Assembly: GCF_024519155.1 (NCBI RefSeq)
Contig: NZ_JANIFJ010000012.1
Span: 1-42,196, forward strand
Reading direction: 5' to 3'
DNA: 42,196 bases
Source of the DNA: Mangrovibrevibacter kandeliae
Lineage (GTDB): Bacteria; Pseudomonadota; Alphaproteobacteria; Rhizobiales; Rhizobiaceae
Under the pieces are notes generated by a model. It had not been told where the DNA came from and ran no database searches. It saw only the letters and a program-made list of their open reading frames with translations. The stretch's first letter is position 1. Every line of letters begins with the position of its first letter. Of this stretch, positions 33,171 through 41,232 are shown one piece after another. A program made the position numbers and the translations under genes.

Positions 33171-33941
33171 ATGACCGTTCACTTCATCGGCGCCGGCCCC
33201 GGCGCGCCCGACCTCATCACCGTCCGTGGCCTTCGCCTGATCGAGCGCTGCCCCGTCTGCCTCTATGCGGGCTCGCTGGTGCCAGCCGAGGTCGTCGCGG
33301 CCGCGCCCGCCGGCGCGCGCGTGATCGACACCGCGCCCCTGACGCTCGACGAGATCGTCGCCGAGATCGAGGCCGCTCACGCGCGCGGCGAGGACGTGGC
33401 TCGGGTGCATTCCGGCGACCCGTCGATCTACGGCGCGACGGCCGAGCAGATGCGCCGGCTCGACGCGCTCGGCATTCCCTATGACGTGACGCCCGGCGTG
33501 CCCGCCTTCGCCGCGGCCGCGGCGGCGCTGAAGAGCGAGCTGACGGTGCCGGAGGTCTGCCAGACGATCGTCCTCACACGCACCGCCATGCAATCCTCGG
33601 CGATGCCGGAGGGCGAGGACCTCGCGACGCTCGGCAAGAGCGGCGCGACCCTCGCGATCCACCTGTCGGTGCGCAACATCGCTCACATCCAGCGCGAGCT
33701 CATCCCGCTGCCGGCCTACGGGCCGGACTGCCCGGCGGTGATCGCTTACCGGGTCGGCTGGCCGGACGAGACGCTGATCCGCGGCACGCTCGGGGACATC
33801 GACCGCAAAGCGCGGGCCGCCAAGCTGACCCGCACGGCGCTGATCCTCGTCGGGCGGGCGCTTGCCGCGGAGGGCTTCGTCGACTCCAAGCTCTACGACG
33901 CCGACCACGTCCACGTGCTGCGGCCGAAGCGGAAGGGCTAG
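33171..33941 (+). CDS. cobM: Precorrin-4 C11-methyltransferase
   Basis: A 256-residue tetrapyrrole methylase (CobM/CbiF) that methylates C11 of precorrin-4 to give precorrin-5. Signatures: VHFIGAGPGAPDLITVRG at the N-terminus, LYAGSLVP, RVHSGDPSIYGA and TPGVPAFAAAAAAL. It starts 12 bp after the antitoxin with no clear ribosome binding site of its own. Its last 4 bp overlap the convergent cobK gene. The TumE/TumA pair separates it from the rest of its operon. Confidence 0.95.
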   Translation: MTVHFIGAGPGAPDLITVRGLRLIERCPVCLYAGSLVPAEVVAAAPAGARVIDTAPLTLDEIVAEIEAAHARGEDVARVHSGDPSIYGATAEQMRRLDALGIPYDVTPGVPAFAAAAAALKSELTVPEVCQTIVLTRTAMQSSAMPEGEDLATLGKSGATLAIHLSVRNIAHIQRELIPLPAYGPDCPAVIAYRVGWPDETLIRGTLGDIDRKARAAKLTRTALILVGRALAAEGFVDSKLYDADHVHVLRPKRKG

Positions 33942-34681
33942 GCGGTGCCGGCGGCCCAGGCGATCGCGGCTGCGAGGTCGGCCACGGTCGGGCCCGCCGG
34001 CGCCGGCGGTCGCGCGATCACGATCACCGGCAGGCCGAGCATGCGTGCCGCCTCGATCTTGGCATATGAGGCGCCGCCACCCGAGTTGCGGCAGACGAGA
34101 TGCGTCACCCCGAGGTGCGTGAAGAGCGCCGCTTCCTCGGCCGGCTCGCGCGACGGCTTGCCGAGGACGAGATCGGCCCTGAAGGTGAGCGGCGGATCGG
34201 GCGGATCGATCATCCGCACCACGGGCGCGAGATCGGCACGCCGCGCGAACGGCGAGAGATGCTGCCGGCCGAGCGCCAGGAACGGCCGGGCGTTGCCGGG
34301 CAGGGCGTCGCGCGCCGTGCCGATGCAATCGACCTCGGTCCACAGGTCGCCCGCGACCGGCATCCAGGGCGCACGCACGAGGCAGAGCCGCGGTACGGCG
34401 GCGGCGGCCGCCGCCTTCTCGGCATTGCGTGAGATGCCGGCGGCGAAGGGATGCGTCGCGTCGATGAGGCGCGTGACGCCTTCCTCCTTCAGATACGCGG
34501 CGAGCCCGTCGGCGCCGCCGAAGCCGCCGATCCGCACCTCGCCAACCGGGAGGGACGGGGCCGCCGTGCGCCCGGCGAGCGAGGTGATCACCCGCAGGTT
34601 TGGCCGCGCGGCGGCAAGCTCTCCTGCAAGGGCGCCCGCTTCGGCGGTGCCGCCGAGGATGAGGATGGTGTCAGCCGGCAT
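33938..34681 (-). CDS. cobK: Precorrin-6A reductase
   Basis: A 247-residue NADPH-dependent reductase of the CobK/CbiJ family that reduces precorrin-6A to precorrin-6B. ILILGGTAEAGALAGEL forms the N-terminal dinucleotide site, with VTRLIDATHPFA and LVCRNSGGGASYAKIEAARMLGL (split here as VCRNSGG and SYAKIEAARML) as family motifs. It overlaps the cbiD 3' end by 11 bp on the same strand and the cobM 3' end by 4 bp on the other. ATG 34681 has GAGGGACGGG upstream. Confidence 0.95.
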   Translation of the reverse strand: MPADTILILGGTAEAGALAGELAAARPNLRVITSLAGRTAAPSLPVGEVRIGGFGGADGLAAYLKEEGVTRLIDATHPFAAGISRNAEKAAAAAAVPRLCLVRAPWMPVAGDLWTEVDCIGTARDALPGNARPFLALGRQHLSPFARRADLAPVVRMIDPPDPPLTFRADLVLGKPSREPAEEAALFTHLGVTHLVCRNSGGGASYAKIEAARMLGLPVIVIARPPAPAGPTVADLAAAIAWAAGTA

Positions 34682-35816
34682 GGGCGATTACCCGTCCCTC
34701 GCGATCCACCACCAGCACCTCCACGGCTACCGGCGTGCCGCGCAGCTGAGCCAGCGCCTGCGCGCGCGCCCGGGCGGCCACGATCGCGCCGAGATCGAGC
34801 CCTGCCGCCTGTGTCAGGTCGAGCACGGCCTTCGCGGTGTTGGCCCCGAGCACGGCCTCCCGCAGCCGCGCGCCGGCGTCCGGATCGAGCCCGGCGACGA
34901 GCGCGTGGAGAGCCGTGAAATCCACCTGGCTGCGGCCCGAGTGCAGATCCATCGCCCCCTGCGCGAGCTTGGTCAGCTTGGCAAAGCCGCCGGCGATCGT
35001 CAGCCGCTTGATCGGATGCTGGCGCATATACTTCAGGAGCCCGCCGGCAAAGTCGCCCATGTCGAGGTAGGCGATCTCCGGCAGTTCAGGATAGCGCGCG
35101 CGCGCGGCCGCCTCGCTGGACGAGCCGGTGGCGCCGACGACGTGCCCCAGACCGGCCGCGCGCGCCACGTCGACGCCGCGATGGATCGAGTGGATCCAGG
35201 CCGAGCAGGAAAAGGGATGCACGATCCCCGTCGTGCCGAGGATCGACAGCCCGCCGACGATGCCGAGCCGCGGGTTCCAGGTGTGGCGGGCGAGCTCCGC
35301 GCCGTTCGTGACCGCGATCTCGATCGTAACGTCCGGCGCCCGGCCATGGGCCGCGCAGAGCGCTTCCACGACGTCCGTCATCATCCGGCGCGGCACCGGG
35401 TTGATCGCCGGCTCGCCCGGCGGCAGCGGCAGGCCGGGCAGGGTCACAGTGCCGACCCCTGGCCCCGCATGGAAGCGCACGCCGGTGCCGGGTTCGCCGA
35501 AGCGGAGCGTCGCGACGATCTCGGCGAGATGGGTGACGTCCGGATCGTCGCCGGCATCCTTGACGATGCTCGCCATCGCGTGAGCGGACGCGAGCGCCGT
35601 GCGGTTGAGGGCGAAGGCGGGCGTCTCGCCCTTCGGCAGCGTGATTTCGACGGGGTCGGGAAAGTCGCCGGTCAGAAGCGCGGTCAAGGCTGCCTTGGTC
35701 GCCGCCGTGGCGCAGGCGCCCGTCGTCCAGCCGCGCCGCAGCGGCGCGGCTACGGGCTTCTCCGCACGATCCTCGCCGACGCCGAACTCCATGCCGGTTC
35801 TATAGCGCGCGGCCAT
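34671..35816 (-). CDS. cbiD: Cobalt-precorrin-5B C1-methyltransferase CbiD
   Basis: A 381-residue CbiD family protein (RRGWTTGACATAATKAAL at the N-terminus; GGLSILGTTGIVHPFSCSAW, split by GTTGI; DMGDFAGGLLKYM; and IAGGFAKLTKLAQGAMDLHS regions). It methylates C1 with loss of the C2 two-carbon unit in the anaerobic scheme and presumably replaces CobF, of which no copy is seen here. Start ATG 35816 is used; ATG 35792 (MEFGVGED) is an alternative, and neither has a strong ribosome binding site. It diverges from cobB with only 29 bp between the starts, so promoters must overlap the coding ends. Confidence 0.93.
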   Translation of the reverse strand: MAARYRTGMEFGVGEDRAEKPVAAPLRRGWTTGACATAATKAALTALLTGDFPDPVEITLPKGETPAFALNRTALASAHAMASIVKDAGDDPDVTHLAEIVATLRFGEPGTGVRFHAGPGVGTVTLPGLPLPPGEPAINPVPRRMMTDVVEALCAAHGRAPDVTIEIAVTNGAELARHTWNPRLGIVGGLSILGTTGIVHPFSCSAWIHSIHRGVDVARAAGLGHVVGATGSSSEAAARARYPELPEIAYLDMGDFAGGLLKYMRQHPIKRLTIAGGFAKLTKLAQGAMDLHSGRSQVDFTALHALVAGLDPDAGARLREAVLGANTAKAVLDLTQAAGLDLGAIVAARARAQALAQLRGTPVAVEVLVVDREGRVIAHAG

Positions 35817-35845
35817 CCGAGCCGGAAGCCGGACGAGGGTCTAGC

Positions 35846-37144
35846 ATGTCCGGGCTCCTGATCGCGGCCCCGAGCTCCGGCTCGGGCAAGACGACCGTCA
35901 CACTCGGGCTCCTGCGCGCGCTGCGGCGTACCGGCCGTGCGGTCGCCTCGGCCAAGGCGGGGCCGGATTTCATCGACCCGGCCTTCCATGCCGCGGCAAG
36001 TGGGGGCGCCTGCGTCAATCTCGACCCCTGGGCGATGCGCCCGGCGCTGCTGCGCGCGCTGGCCGACGAGGCCGCAGCGGGCGCGGATGCGCTCGTCGTC
36101 GAGGGCATGATGGGCCTCTTCGACGGCGCCGCCGACGGCACCGGATCGGCGGCAGACGTCGCGGTACAGCTTGGCCCCGGCGTCGTGCTCGTCGTCGACT
36201 GCGCCCGCCAGTCGCACTCTGTGGGCGCGCTCGTGCGCGGCTTCCGCGACCACCGGCCGGACGTGCGGCTCGCCGGCCTGATCCTCAACCGGGTCGGCAG
36301 CGTCAGGCACGAAGGCCTGTTGCGCGACGCACTGGAGCCGCTCGGCCTTCCCGTGCTGGGTGTCCTGCCGGCGCGCCCCGACCTCGTGCTGCCCTCCCGC
36401 CATCTCGGACTCGTGCAGGCCGACGAGCACCCCGAGCTCGAGGTCTTTGTCGAGCGGGCCGCGGACTGGGTCGCAGCGGGTGTCGATCTCGACGCGCTCG
36501 CGGCGCTGGCGCGCCCGACAGGACGCCTCGCCCGCGATCAGGTGCCGGGCCTGCCGCCGCTCGGACAGAAGATCGCGGTGGCGCGCGATGCGGCCTTTGC
36601 CTTCGCCTACCCGCACCTCCTTGCCGGCTGGCGGCGGGCCGGTGCGGAGATCGCGCCGTTCTCACCGCTCTCCGACGAGGCGCCTGACGGTGCCGCGGAT
36701 GCAGTGTTCCTGCCCGGCGGCTACCCCGAGCTGCACGCCGGGCGGCTTGCGGGCGCCTCCCGCTTCCGGCAAGGCATGGCAAGCGCACAGGCGCGCGGCG
36801 CGGCGATCTACGGCGAATGCGGCGGCTACATGGTGCTGGGCGAAAGACTTGAGGACGCGGACGGAGCGAGCCATGCGATGCTCGGCCTCCTGCCGCTCGA
36901 GACCAGCTTCCGGACGCGGCAGCGCCATCTCGGCTACCGCCGCGCGACCGCGCTGGCCGGCGCGCCGTGGAGCGGGCGCCTGACGGCGCACGAGTTCCAC
37001 TACGCGACGATCCTCTCCGAAGGCGACGCGGATCGCCTGTTCGAGGCGGAGGACGCGCTCGGCACGCCGCTCGGGCTGCTCGGCCTGCGGCGCGGCCGGG
37101 TCTGCGGATCCTTCCTCCACCTGATCGACCGGGGCGAGGCATGA
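35846..37144 (+). CDS. cobB: Cobyrinate / hydrogenobyrinate a,c-diamide synthase
   Basis: A 432-residue glutamine amidotransferase that amidates side chains a and c. The ATPase P-loop PSSGSGKTT is at 9-17, followed by SAKAGPDFIDPAFH. The C-terminal glutaminase-like domain has Cys325 in YGECGGYMVLG and a His in THEFHY-like AHEFHYAT. ATG 35846 is preceded by GAGGG. Its stop overlaps the cobC start (ATGA), first of the cobB-cobC-cobD unit. Confidence 0.95.
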   Translation: MSGLLIAAPSSGSGKTTVTLGLLRALRRTGRAVASAKAGPDFIDPAFHAAASGGACVNLDPWAMRPALLRALADEAAAGADALVVEGMMGLFDGAADGTGSAADVAVQLGPGVVLVVDCARQSHSVGALVRGFRDHRPDVRLAGLILNRVGSVRHEGLLRDALEPLGLPVLGVLPARPDLVLPSRHLGLVQADEHPELEVFVERAADWVAAGVDLDALAALARPTGRLARDQVPGLPPLGQKIAVARDAAFAFAYPHLLAGWRRAGAEIAPFSPLSDEAPDGAADAVFLPGGYPELHAGRLAGASRFRQGMASAQARGAAIYGECGGYMVLGERLEDADGASHAMLGLLPLETSFRTRQRHLGYRRATALAGAPWSGRLTAHEFHYATILSEGDADRLFEAEDALGTPLGLLGLRRGRVCGSFLHLIDRGEA

Positions 37145-38169
37145 GCGCGGCGCGCGAGCATGGCGGCGCCCTCGACTGGGCCGTCGCGACGTTTGGCGGC
37201 AGCCGCGGCGACTGGCTGGACCTCTCGACCGGGATCAACCCCACGCCGCCGCCGCTCCCCGCGCTGCCGCATGAGGCCTGGACACGCCTGCCCGAGCGCG
37301 CTGGCGAGGAGGCGCTGATCCAGGCGGCGCGGGCCTTCTATGGCTGCCCGCCGACGGCGGGCATCGCCGCCGCGCCGGGCTCGCAGGCGCTGATCTCGCT
37401 GCTGCCGCATCTCTTCGCGCCGACCGGTGTCGCCGTCGTCGGGCCGACCTATGGCGGACACGCGTCGGCCTGGCGTTTGGCGGGGCATCGAGTGGTCGAG
37501 ATCAATACGCCGGCCGCCGCCGACAGTCTCGCCAGCATTCTCGTCGTGACCAATCCGAACAACCCCGATGGCCGCAGCTTCGAGCGCGACGAACTCCTCG
37601 CCATCGCCCGTCGCCTCGCCGAACGCGATGGTCTTCTCGTGGTCGACGAGGCCTTCGCCGATGCCGATCCAGGCGAGAGCCTTGCCGAAGAGGCGGGCCG
37701 GTCGGGGCTTCTCGTCCTGCGCTCCTTCGGCAAGGTCTTCGGTCTCGCCGGGCTGCGCCTCGGCTTCGCCTTGACGACGCCGTCTCTCGCGCAGGCGCTC
37801 GAGACGCGGCTCGGACGATGGGCGATCTCCGGTCCGGCAGTCGCGATGGGTACGGCGCTGATGAGCGACGGAGCCGGGTTCGCGGCTCTGCGCGAGACGA
37901 TCCTCAACCAGTCGCACCGGCTCTTCGAGACGCTGGCCGACGACGACTGGACAATCGCCGGCCGCACGCCGCTCTTCGCGCTGGTTCGCCACGATGCGGC
38001 CGCCACGATCTTCGATGCGCTCTGCCGCCGGCGGATCCTGACGCGGCCCTTCGACCACCGGCCGGACTGGCTGCGGATCGGCAATCCGGCCTCGGCGGCC
38101 GAGGCGGAGCGGCTGCGCGACGCGCTTCGGGCGGCGCGTCACGAGATCGAAGCCGAACTCGGGGCGTGA
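37141..38169 (+). CDS. cobC: Threonine-phosphate decarboxylase (CobC, PLP enzyme)
   Basis: A 342-residue class II aminotransferase-fold protein, called CobC in Pseudomonas denitrificans naming and CobD in Salmonella. It makes (R)-1-amino-2-propanol O-phosphate, the linker of the nucleotide loop. DLSTGINP at the N-terminus, VVTNPNNPDGR, VVDEAFAD and the PLP-binding Lys198 in RSFGKVFGLAGLRLGF are diagnostic. ATG 37141 and the cobB stop overlap. Its own stop overlaps the cobD start (GTGA). Confidence 0.93.
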   Translation: MSAAREHGGALDWAVATFGGSRGDWLDLSTGINPTPPPLPALPHEAWTRLPERAGEEALIQAARAFYGCPPTAGIAAAPGSQALISLLPHLFAPTGVAVVGPTYGGHASAWRLAGHRVVEINTPAAADSLASILVVTNPNNPDGRSFERDELLAIARRLAERDGLLVVDEAFADADPGESLAEEAGRSGLLVLRSFGKVFGLAGLRLGFALTTPSLAQALETRLGRWAISGPAVAMGTALMSDGAGFAALRETILNQSHRLFETLADDDWTIAGRTPLFALVRHDAAATIFDALCRRRILTRPFDHRPDWLRIGNPASAAEAERLRDALRAARHEIEAELGA

Positions 38170-39143
38170 GCGCGCATGTCCTCGCCCTCGTCCTCGGCAC
38201 CGTCCTCGACCGGCTGATCGGCGATCCGGATTGGCTGTGGCGGCGCGTGCCGCATCCGGTGGTCTGGATGGGCCAGGTCATCGATGCGCTCGACCGCCGG
38301 CTGAACCGCCCGGCCTGGAGCGCGCGGCGGCGCCGGCTGCTCGGCATCGTCGCACTCGGCGTCCTGCTGGTCGGCGCGATCGCGGTCGGCCTTCTCCTGC
38401 AGGGGCTCTGCGAAAGGCTCGGTCGCACGGGCACCGTGCTGGAGGCGCTCGTCGTCGCGATCTTCCTGGCGCAGAAGAGCCTCGCCGATCATGTCGGACG
38501 CGTCGCCTTGGCGCTCGAAGCCGGCGGCCTTCCGGCCGGGCGGCGGGCGGTGGCGCTGATCGTCGGCCGCGACCCGGAACAACTCGACGAGGCCGGAGTG
38601 TCGCGCGCGGCGATCGAGAGCCTTGCCGAGAACGCTTCGGACGGTGTGGTCGCGCCCTGGCTCTGGTTCCTGGTGGCCGGGCTCCCCGGGCTCCTCGCCT
38701 ACAAGGCGGTGAATACGGCGGATTCGATGATCGGCCATCTCAGCGACAGATATCGCCACTTCGGCTGGGCCTCGGCCCGCTTCGACGACCTCCTGAACTG
38801 GCCGGCGGCGCGGCTGACGGTGCTCCTCTTCGCGTTCGCCGCGCTCACTCTGGAGGGACGCGGCGTCGCCCGGCGGGCGATCACGGTCGCCGTGCAGGAC
38901 GGACCGCGGCACCGTTCGCCGAATGCCGGGTGGCCGGAAGCTGCGGTTGCCGCGATCCTCGGCCTCGCGCTCGGCGGTCCGAGGCGCTACGGCGCGCTCG
39001 TGGTCGATGCGCCGCTGATCAACCCCGCGGGCCGGCGGGAGGCATCGCCCGCCGACATCCGCGCCGCGCTCGGCCTTCTGTCGCGGCTCGGCACGGTGCT
39101 GATCGTCCTCGCGGCACTGGCGCTCGCTCTCAGCCTGCGATGA
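38166..39143 (+). CDS. cobD: Adenosylcobinamide-phosphate synthase (CobD/CbiB)
   Basis: A 325-residue integral membrane protein (CobD in P. denitrificans, CbiB in Salmonella) that joins aminopropanol phosphate to adenosylcobyric acid. LDRLIGDPDWLWRRVPHPV with VWMGQ, ESLAENASDGVVAPW, YKAVNTADSMIGH and RFDDLLNWPAARLT are family signatures. About four membrane helices are visible. GTG 38166 overlaps the cobC stop. The last 14 bp overlap the convergent cobS gene. Confidence 0.94.
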   Translation: MSAHVLALVLGTVLDRLIGDPDWLWRRVPHPVVWMGQVIDALDRRLNRPAWSARRRRLLGIVALGVLLVGAIAVGLLLQGLCERLGRTGTVLEALVVAIFLAQKSLADHVGRVALALEAGGLPAGRRAVALIVGRDPEQLDEAGVSRAAIESLAENASDGVVAPWLWFLVAGLPGLLAYKAVNTADSMIGHLSDRYRHFGWASARFDDLLNWPAARLTVLLFAFAALTLEGRGVARRAITVAVQDGPRHRSPNAGWPEAAVAAILGLALGGPRRYGALVVDAPLINPAGRREASPADIRAALGLLSRLGTVLIVLAALALALSLR

Positions 39144-39900
39144 CGAAGCCGAGGAGAAGGGCCACTTCGGCCATCTGCTGGGTGGCGCCGACGCAGTCCC
39201 CGGTCTGACCGCCGAGCCGCCGGCGGATCAACGCCCTGAACCAGAGGGTCGCACCGGTCGCGAGAGCGACGCCGAGCACGGCGCCGGCAGGATCGGCCGC
39301 CGCGAGCGCGGCGAGGAGGACAAGGCCGGCGCCGACGACGAGCGCGATCCGTCCCTCGCTTTGCGTCGGCTGTCCCAGCCGTGCCGCGACGCCCTCGGCG
39401 CGCGCCGGCGGCAGGCTCGACCAGAGCCAGGCCATCGCCCCCCGGCTGCCGGCGGCCGCCGCGAGGTAAAGAGCTGCGGCGGGCTGCGGCGCCCGGGCGC
39501 AGAGCGCCGCCAGAAGCGCGATGCGGGCGAGGGTGACGATCAGGAGCGCCAGCACGCCATAGGTGCCAATGCGGCTGTCCTTCATGATCTCGAGCGCCCA
39601 ATCCTTCGGGTGCTGCCCGCCGAGCCCGTCGGCGACATCCGCCAGCCCGTCCTCGTGCAGCCCGCCGGTCGCCGCGATCATCGCGGCGATGGCGGTGAGG
39701 GCGGTGATCTCCGGCGACAGGCCGAGGCGCGATGCCGCGAGCAGGATCGCGGCGGCCGGCAGGGCGGCGATCAGGCCCGCCAGCGGGAAGGCCGGCGCAT
39801 CCGCTCCCAGCCGATGATCGGCCGGCCAGCGCGCCCGGCCGATCGAAAATCGGGTGAGGAAGGCAAGCGAGCGCAGCAGGGCAGCGAGGGACACGAACAT
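39130..39900 (-). CDS. cobS: Adenosylcobinamide-GDP ribazoletransferase (cobalamin synthase)
   Basis: A 256-residue polytopic membrane enzyme (CobS of Salmonella naming, CobV of P. denitrificans) that joins adenosylcobinamide-GDP with alpha-ribazole. FLTRF near the N-terminus, GGLHEDGLADVADGLGG with its metal-binding Asp/Glu residues, KDSRIGTYG and GGQTGDCVGA are diagnostic. The start is ambiguous: AGGAG lies directly against ATG 39900, leaving no spacing, while GTG two codons later at 39894 has 6 bp. It is convergent with cobD and divergent from cobT. It is not the CobS chelatase subunit. Confidence 0.94.
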   Translation of the reverse strand: MFVSLAALLRSLAFLTRFSIGRARWPADHRLGADAPAFPLAGLIAALPAAAILLAASRLGLSPEITALTAIAAMIAATGGLHEDGLADVADGLGGQHPKDWALEIMKDSRIGTYGVLALLIVTLARIALLAALCARAPQPAAALYLAAAAGSRGAMAWLWSSLPPARAEGVAARLGQPTQSEGRIALVVGAGLVLLAALAAADPAGAVLGVALATGATLWFRALIRRRLGGQTGDCVGATQQMAEVALLLGFVIAG

Positions 39901-39927
39901 CTCCTGGGCGAACCTTGCTCGCCCGGT

Positions 39928-39957
39928 TTACAGCCGGGGCGGGCCGGCGTTACAGCC
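39928..39957. promoter_or_regulatory. Pair of direct repeats in the cobS/cobT divergent region
   Basis: TTACAGCC occurs at 39928-39935 and again at 39950-39957, 22 bp apart, about two helical turns, in the 124-bp region between the divergent cobS and cobT starts. This could be a regulator site. With only 8-bp repeats the evidence is slight, and no B12-box is present here. Confidence 0.25.
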
Positions 39958-40024
39958 TGCTGATCCGCGACCGGCCATTCTTTGGCAAGACCGCGGTGCT
40001 CCGCAATCCTGGAACCGATCCTCG

Positions 40025-41041
40025 ATGTCCACCACCGGCCTGCCCTTCGACGACATCCGCGCGCTGATCCGGACGATGCCGGGGCCGGACGGGGGCGCCA
40101 TCCACGCCAAGCGCGAGCGCGAGGCGCAGTTGACCAAGCCGGCGGGCGCGCTGGGCCGCCTGGAGGACCTTTCGGAGTGGCTGGCGGCGTGGCAGGGACG
40201 GGCGCCGGCCGTCAACCGGCCGGTCGTCGCGATCTTCGCGGGCAATCACGGCGTGGCGGCCAAGGGCGTGTCGGCCTTCCCGCCGGAGGTGACCCACCAG
40301 ATGGTGGCGAACTTCACCGCCGGCGGCGCGGCGATCAACCAGATCTGCGCCGCCTACGACCTCGGTCTCAAGGTGTTCGACCTCGCGCTCGACCTGCCGA
40401 CGGGTGACATCACGCGGGAAGCGGCGATGGACGAGCGCGTCTGCGCCGCCACCATGGCGTTCGGGATGGAGGTGCTGGCCGGCGAGCCCGACCTCTTGTG
40501 CATCGGCGAGATGGGGATCGGCAACACCACAGTCGCGGCCGCGATCTACGCCGCCTTGTTCGGCGGCAGCGTGCAGGACTGGGTCGGGCCCGGCACCGGC
40601 AATGACGGACCGGGCATGCTGCGCAAGACCAACGCGGTCGAGGAGGCGCTGGCGCTCCATGCCGGCCACCTCGACGATCCCTTGGAGGTGCTGCGGCGCC
40701 TCGGCGGCCGCGAAATCGCCGCGATGGCGGGCGCGATCCTCGCTGCCCGCATGCAGCGCGTGCCGGTGATCGTCGACGGCTATGTCGCGACGGCGGCAGC
40801 CGCCGTGCTCTGGGCCATGGACCGGGCGGCGCTCGACCATTGCCTGTTCGGTCACGTCTCGGCCGAGCCCGCCCACATCAAGGCGCTGCGTCACATGGAC
40901 AAGGTGCCGCTGCTGGCGCTCGGCATGCGGCTGGGCGAAGGCACCGGGGCGGCGCTCGCCGCCGGCATTGTCAAAGCCGCGGCACACTGTCACACGGGGA
41001 TGGCGACCTTCGGTGAAGCCGGCGTGACCGACAAGGCCTGA
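40025..41041 (+). CDS. cobT: Nicotinate-nucleotide--dimethylbenzimidazole phosphoribosyltransferase
   Basis: A 338-residue enzyme (CobT; CobU in P. denitrificans naming) that makes alpha-ribazole 5'-phosphate from dimethylbenzimidazole and nicotinate mononucleotide. TKPAGALGRLEDLSEW, FAGNHGVAAKGVSAFP, GEMGIGNTTVAAA and the catalytic Glu305 in RLGEGTGAAL are family motifs, and length is standard. ATG 40025 begins MSTTGLPFDD, the usual N-terminus; only a weak GGA is seen upstream. Last cobalamin gene in the window. Confidence 0.95.
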   Translation: MSTTGLPFDDIRALIRTMPGPDGGAIHAKREREAQLTKPAGALGRLEDLSEWLAAWQGRAPAVNRPVVAIFAGNHGVAAKGVSAFPPEVTHQMVANFTAGGAAINQICAAYDLGLKVFDLALDLPTGDITREAAMDERVCAATMAFGMEVLAGEPDLLCIGEMGIGNTTVAAAIYAALFGGSVQDWVGPGTGNDGPGMLRKTNAVEEALALHAGHLDDPLEVLRRLGGREIAAMAGAILAARMQRVPVIVDGYVATAAAAVLWAMDRAALDHCLFGHVSAEPAHIKALRHMDKVPLLALGMRLGEGTGAALAAGIVKAAAHCHTGMATFGEAGVTDKA

Positions 41042-41135
41042 TCGGCGGGCGTAAGCGCTCCACGGCAATTGCTGCAGCCGACGCGCAATGCCCCGGCTGA
41101 CCGTGCTCTAGCTGATTCGAACCCCTGAAGATGCC

Positions 41136-41165
41136 GGCGGCAAAGAATCAAGCCCCGTTGCCGCC
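41136..41165. terminator. Weak hairpin after cobT
   Basis: GGCGGCAA (41136-41143) pairs with TTGCCGCC (41158-41165) across a 14-nt loop, about 95 bp after the cobT stop and 68 bp before the next chemoreceptor. There is no T-run, so terminator function is tentative. The rest of 41042-41232 shows an AT-rich AAAATTTATAC near 41175 that could belong to the receptor promoter. Confidence 0.35.
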
Positions 41166-41232
41166 AGCTTCAAGGAAAATTTATACGCCGTGGTGTCTGT
41201 ATCGGGTCCTGCCTTTCTGGGGATCCCGTTCG

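Noticed and set aside
41042-41232. Small gene or promoter between cobT and the last chemoreceptor.
   Set aside because: No frame with a ribosome binding site and plausible coding pattern; only a weak hairpin and an AT-rich patch are visible.
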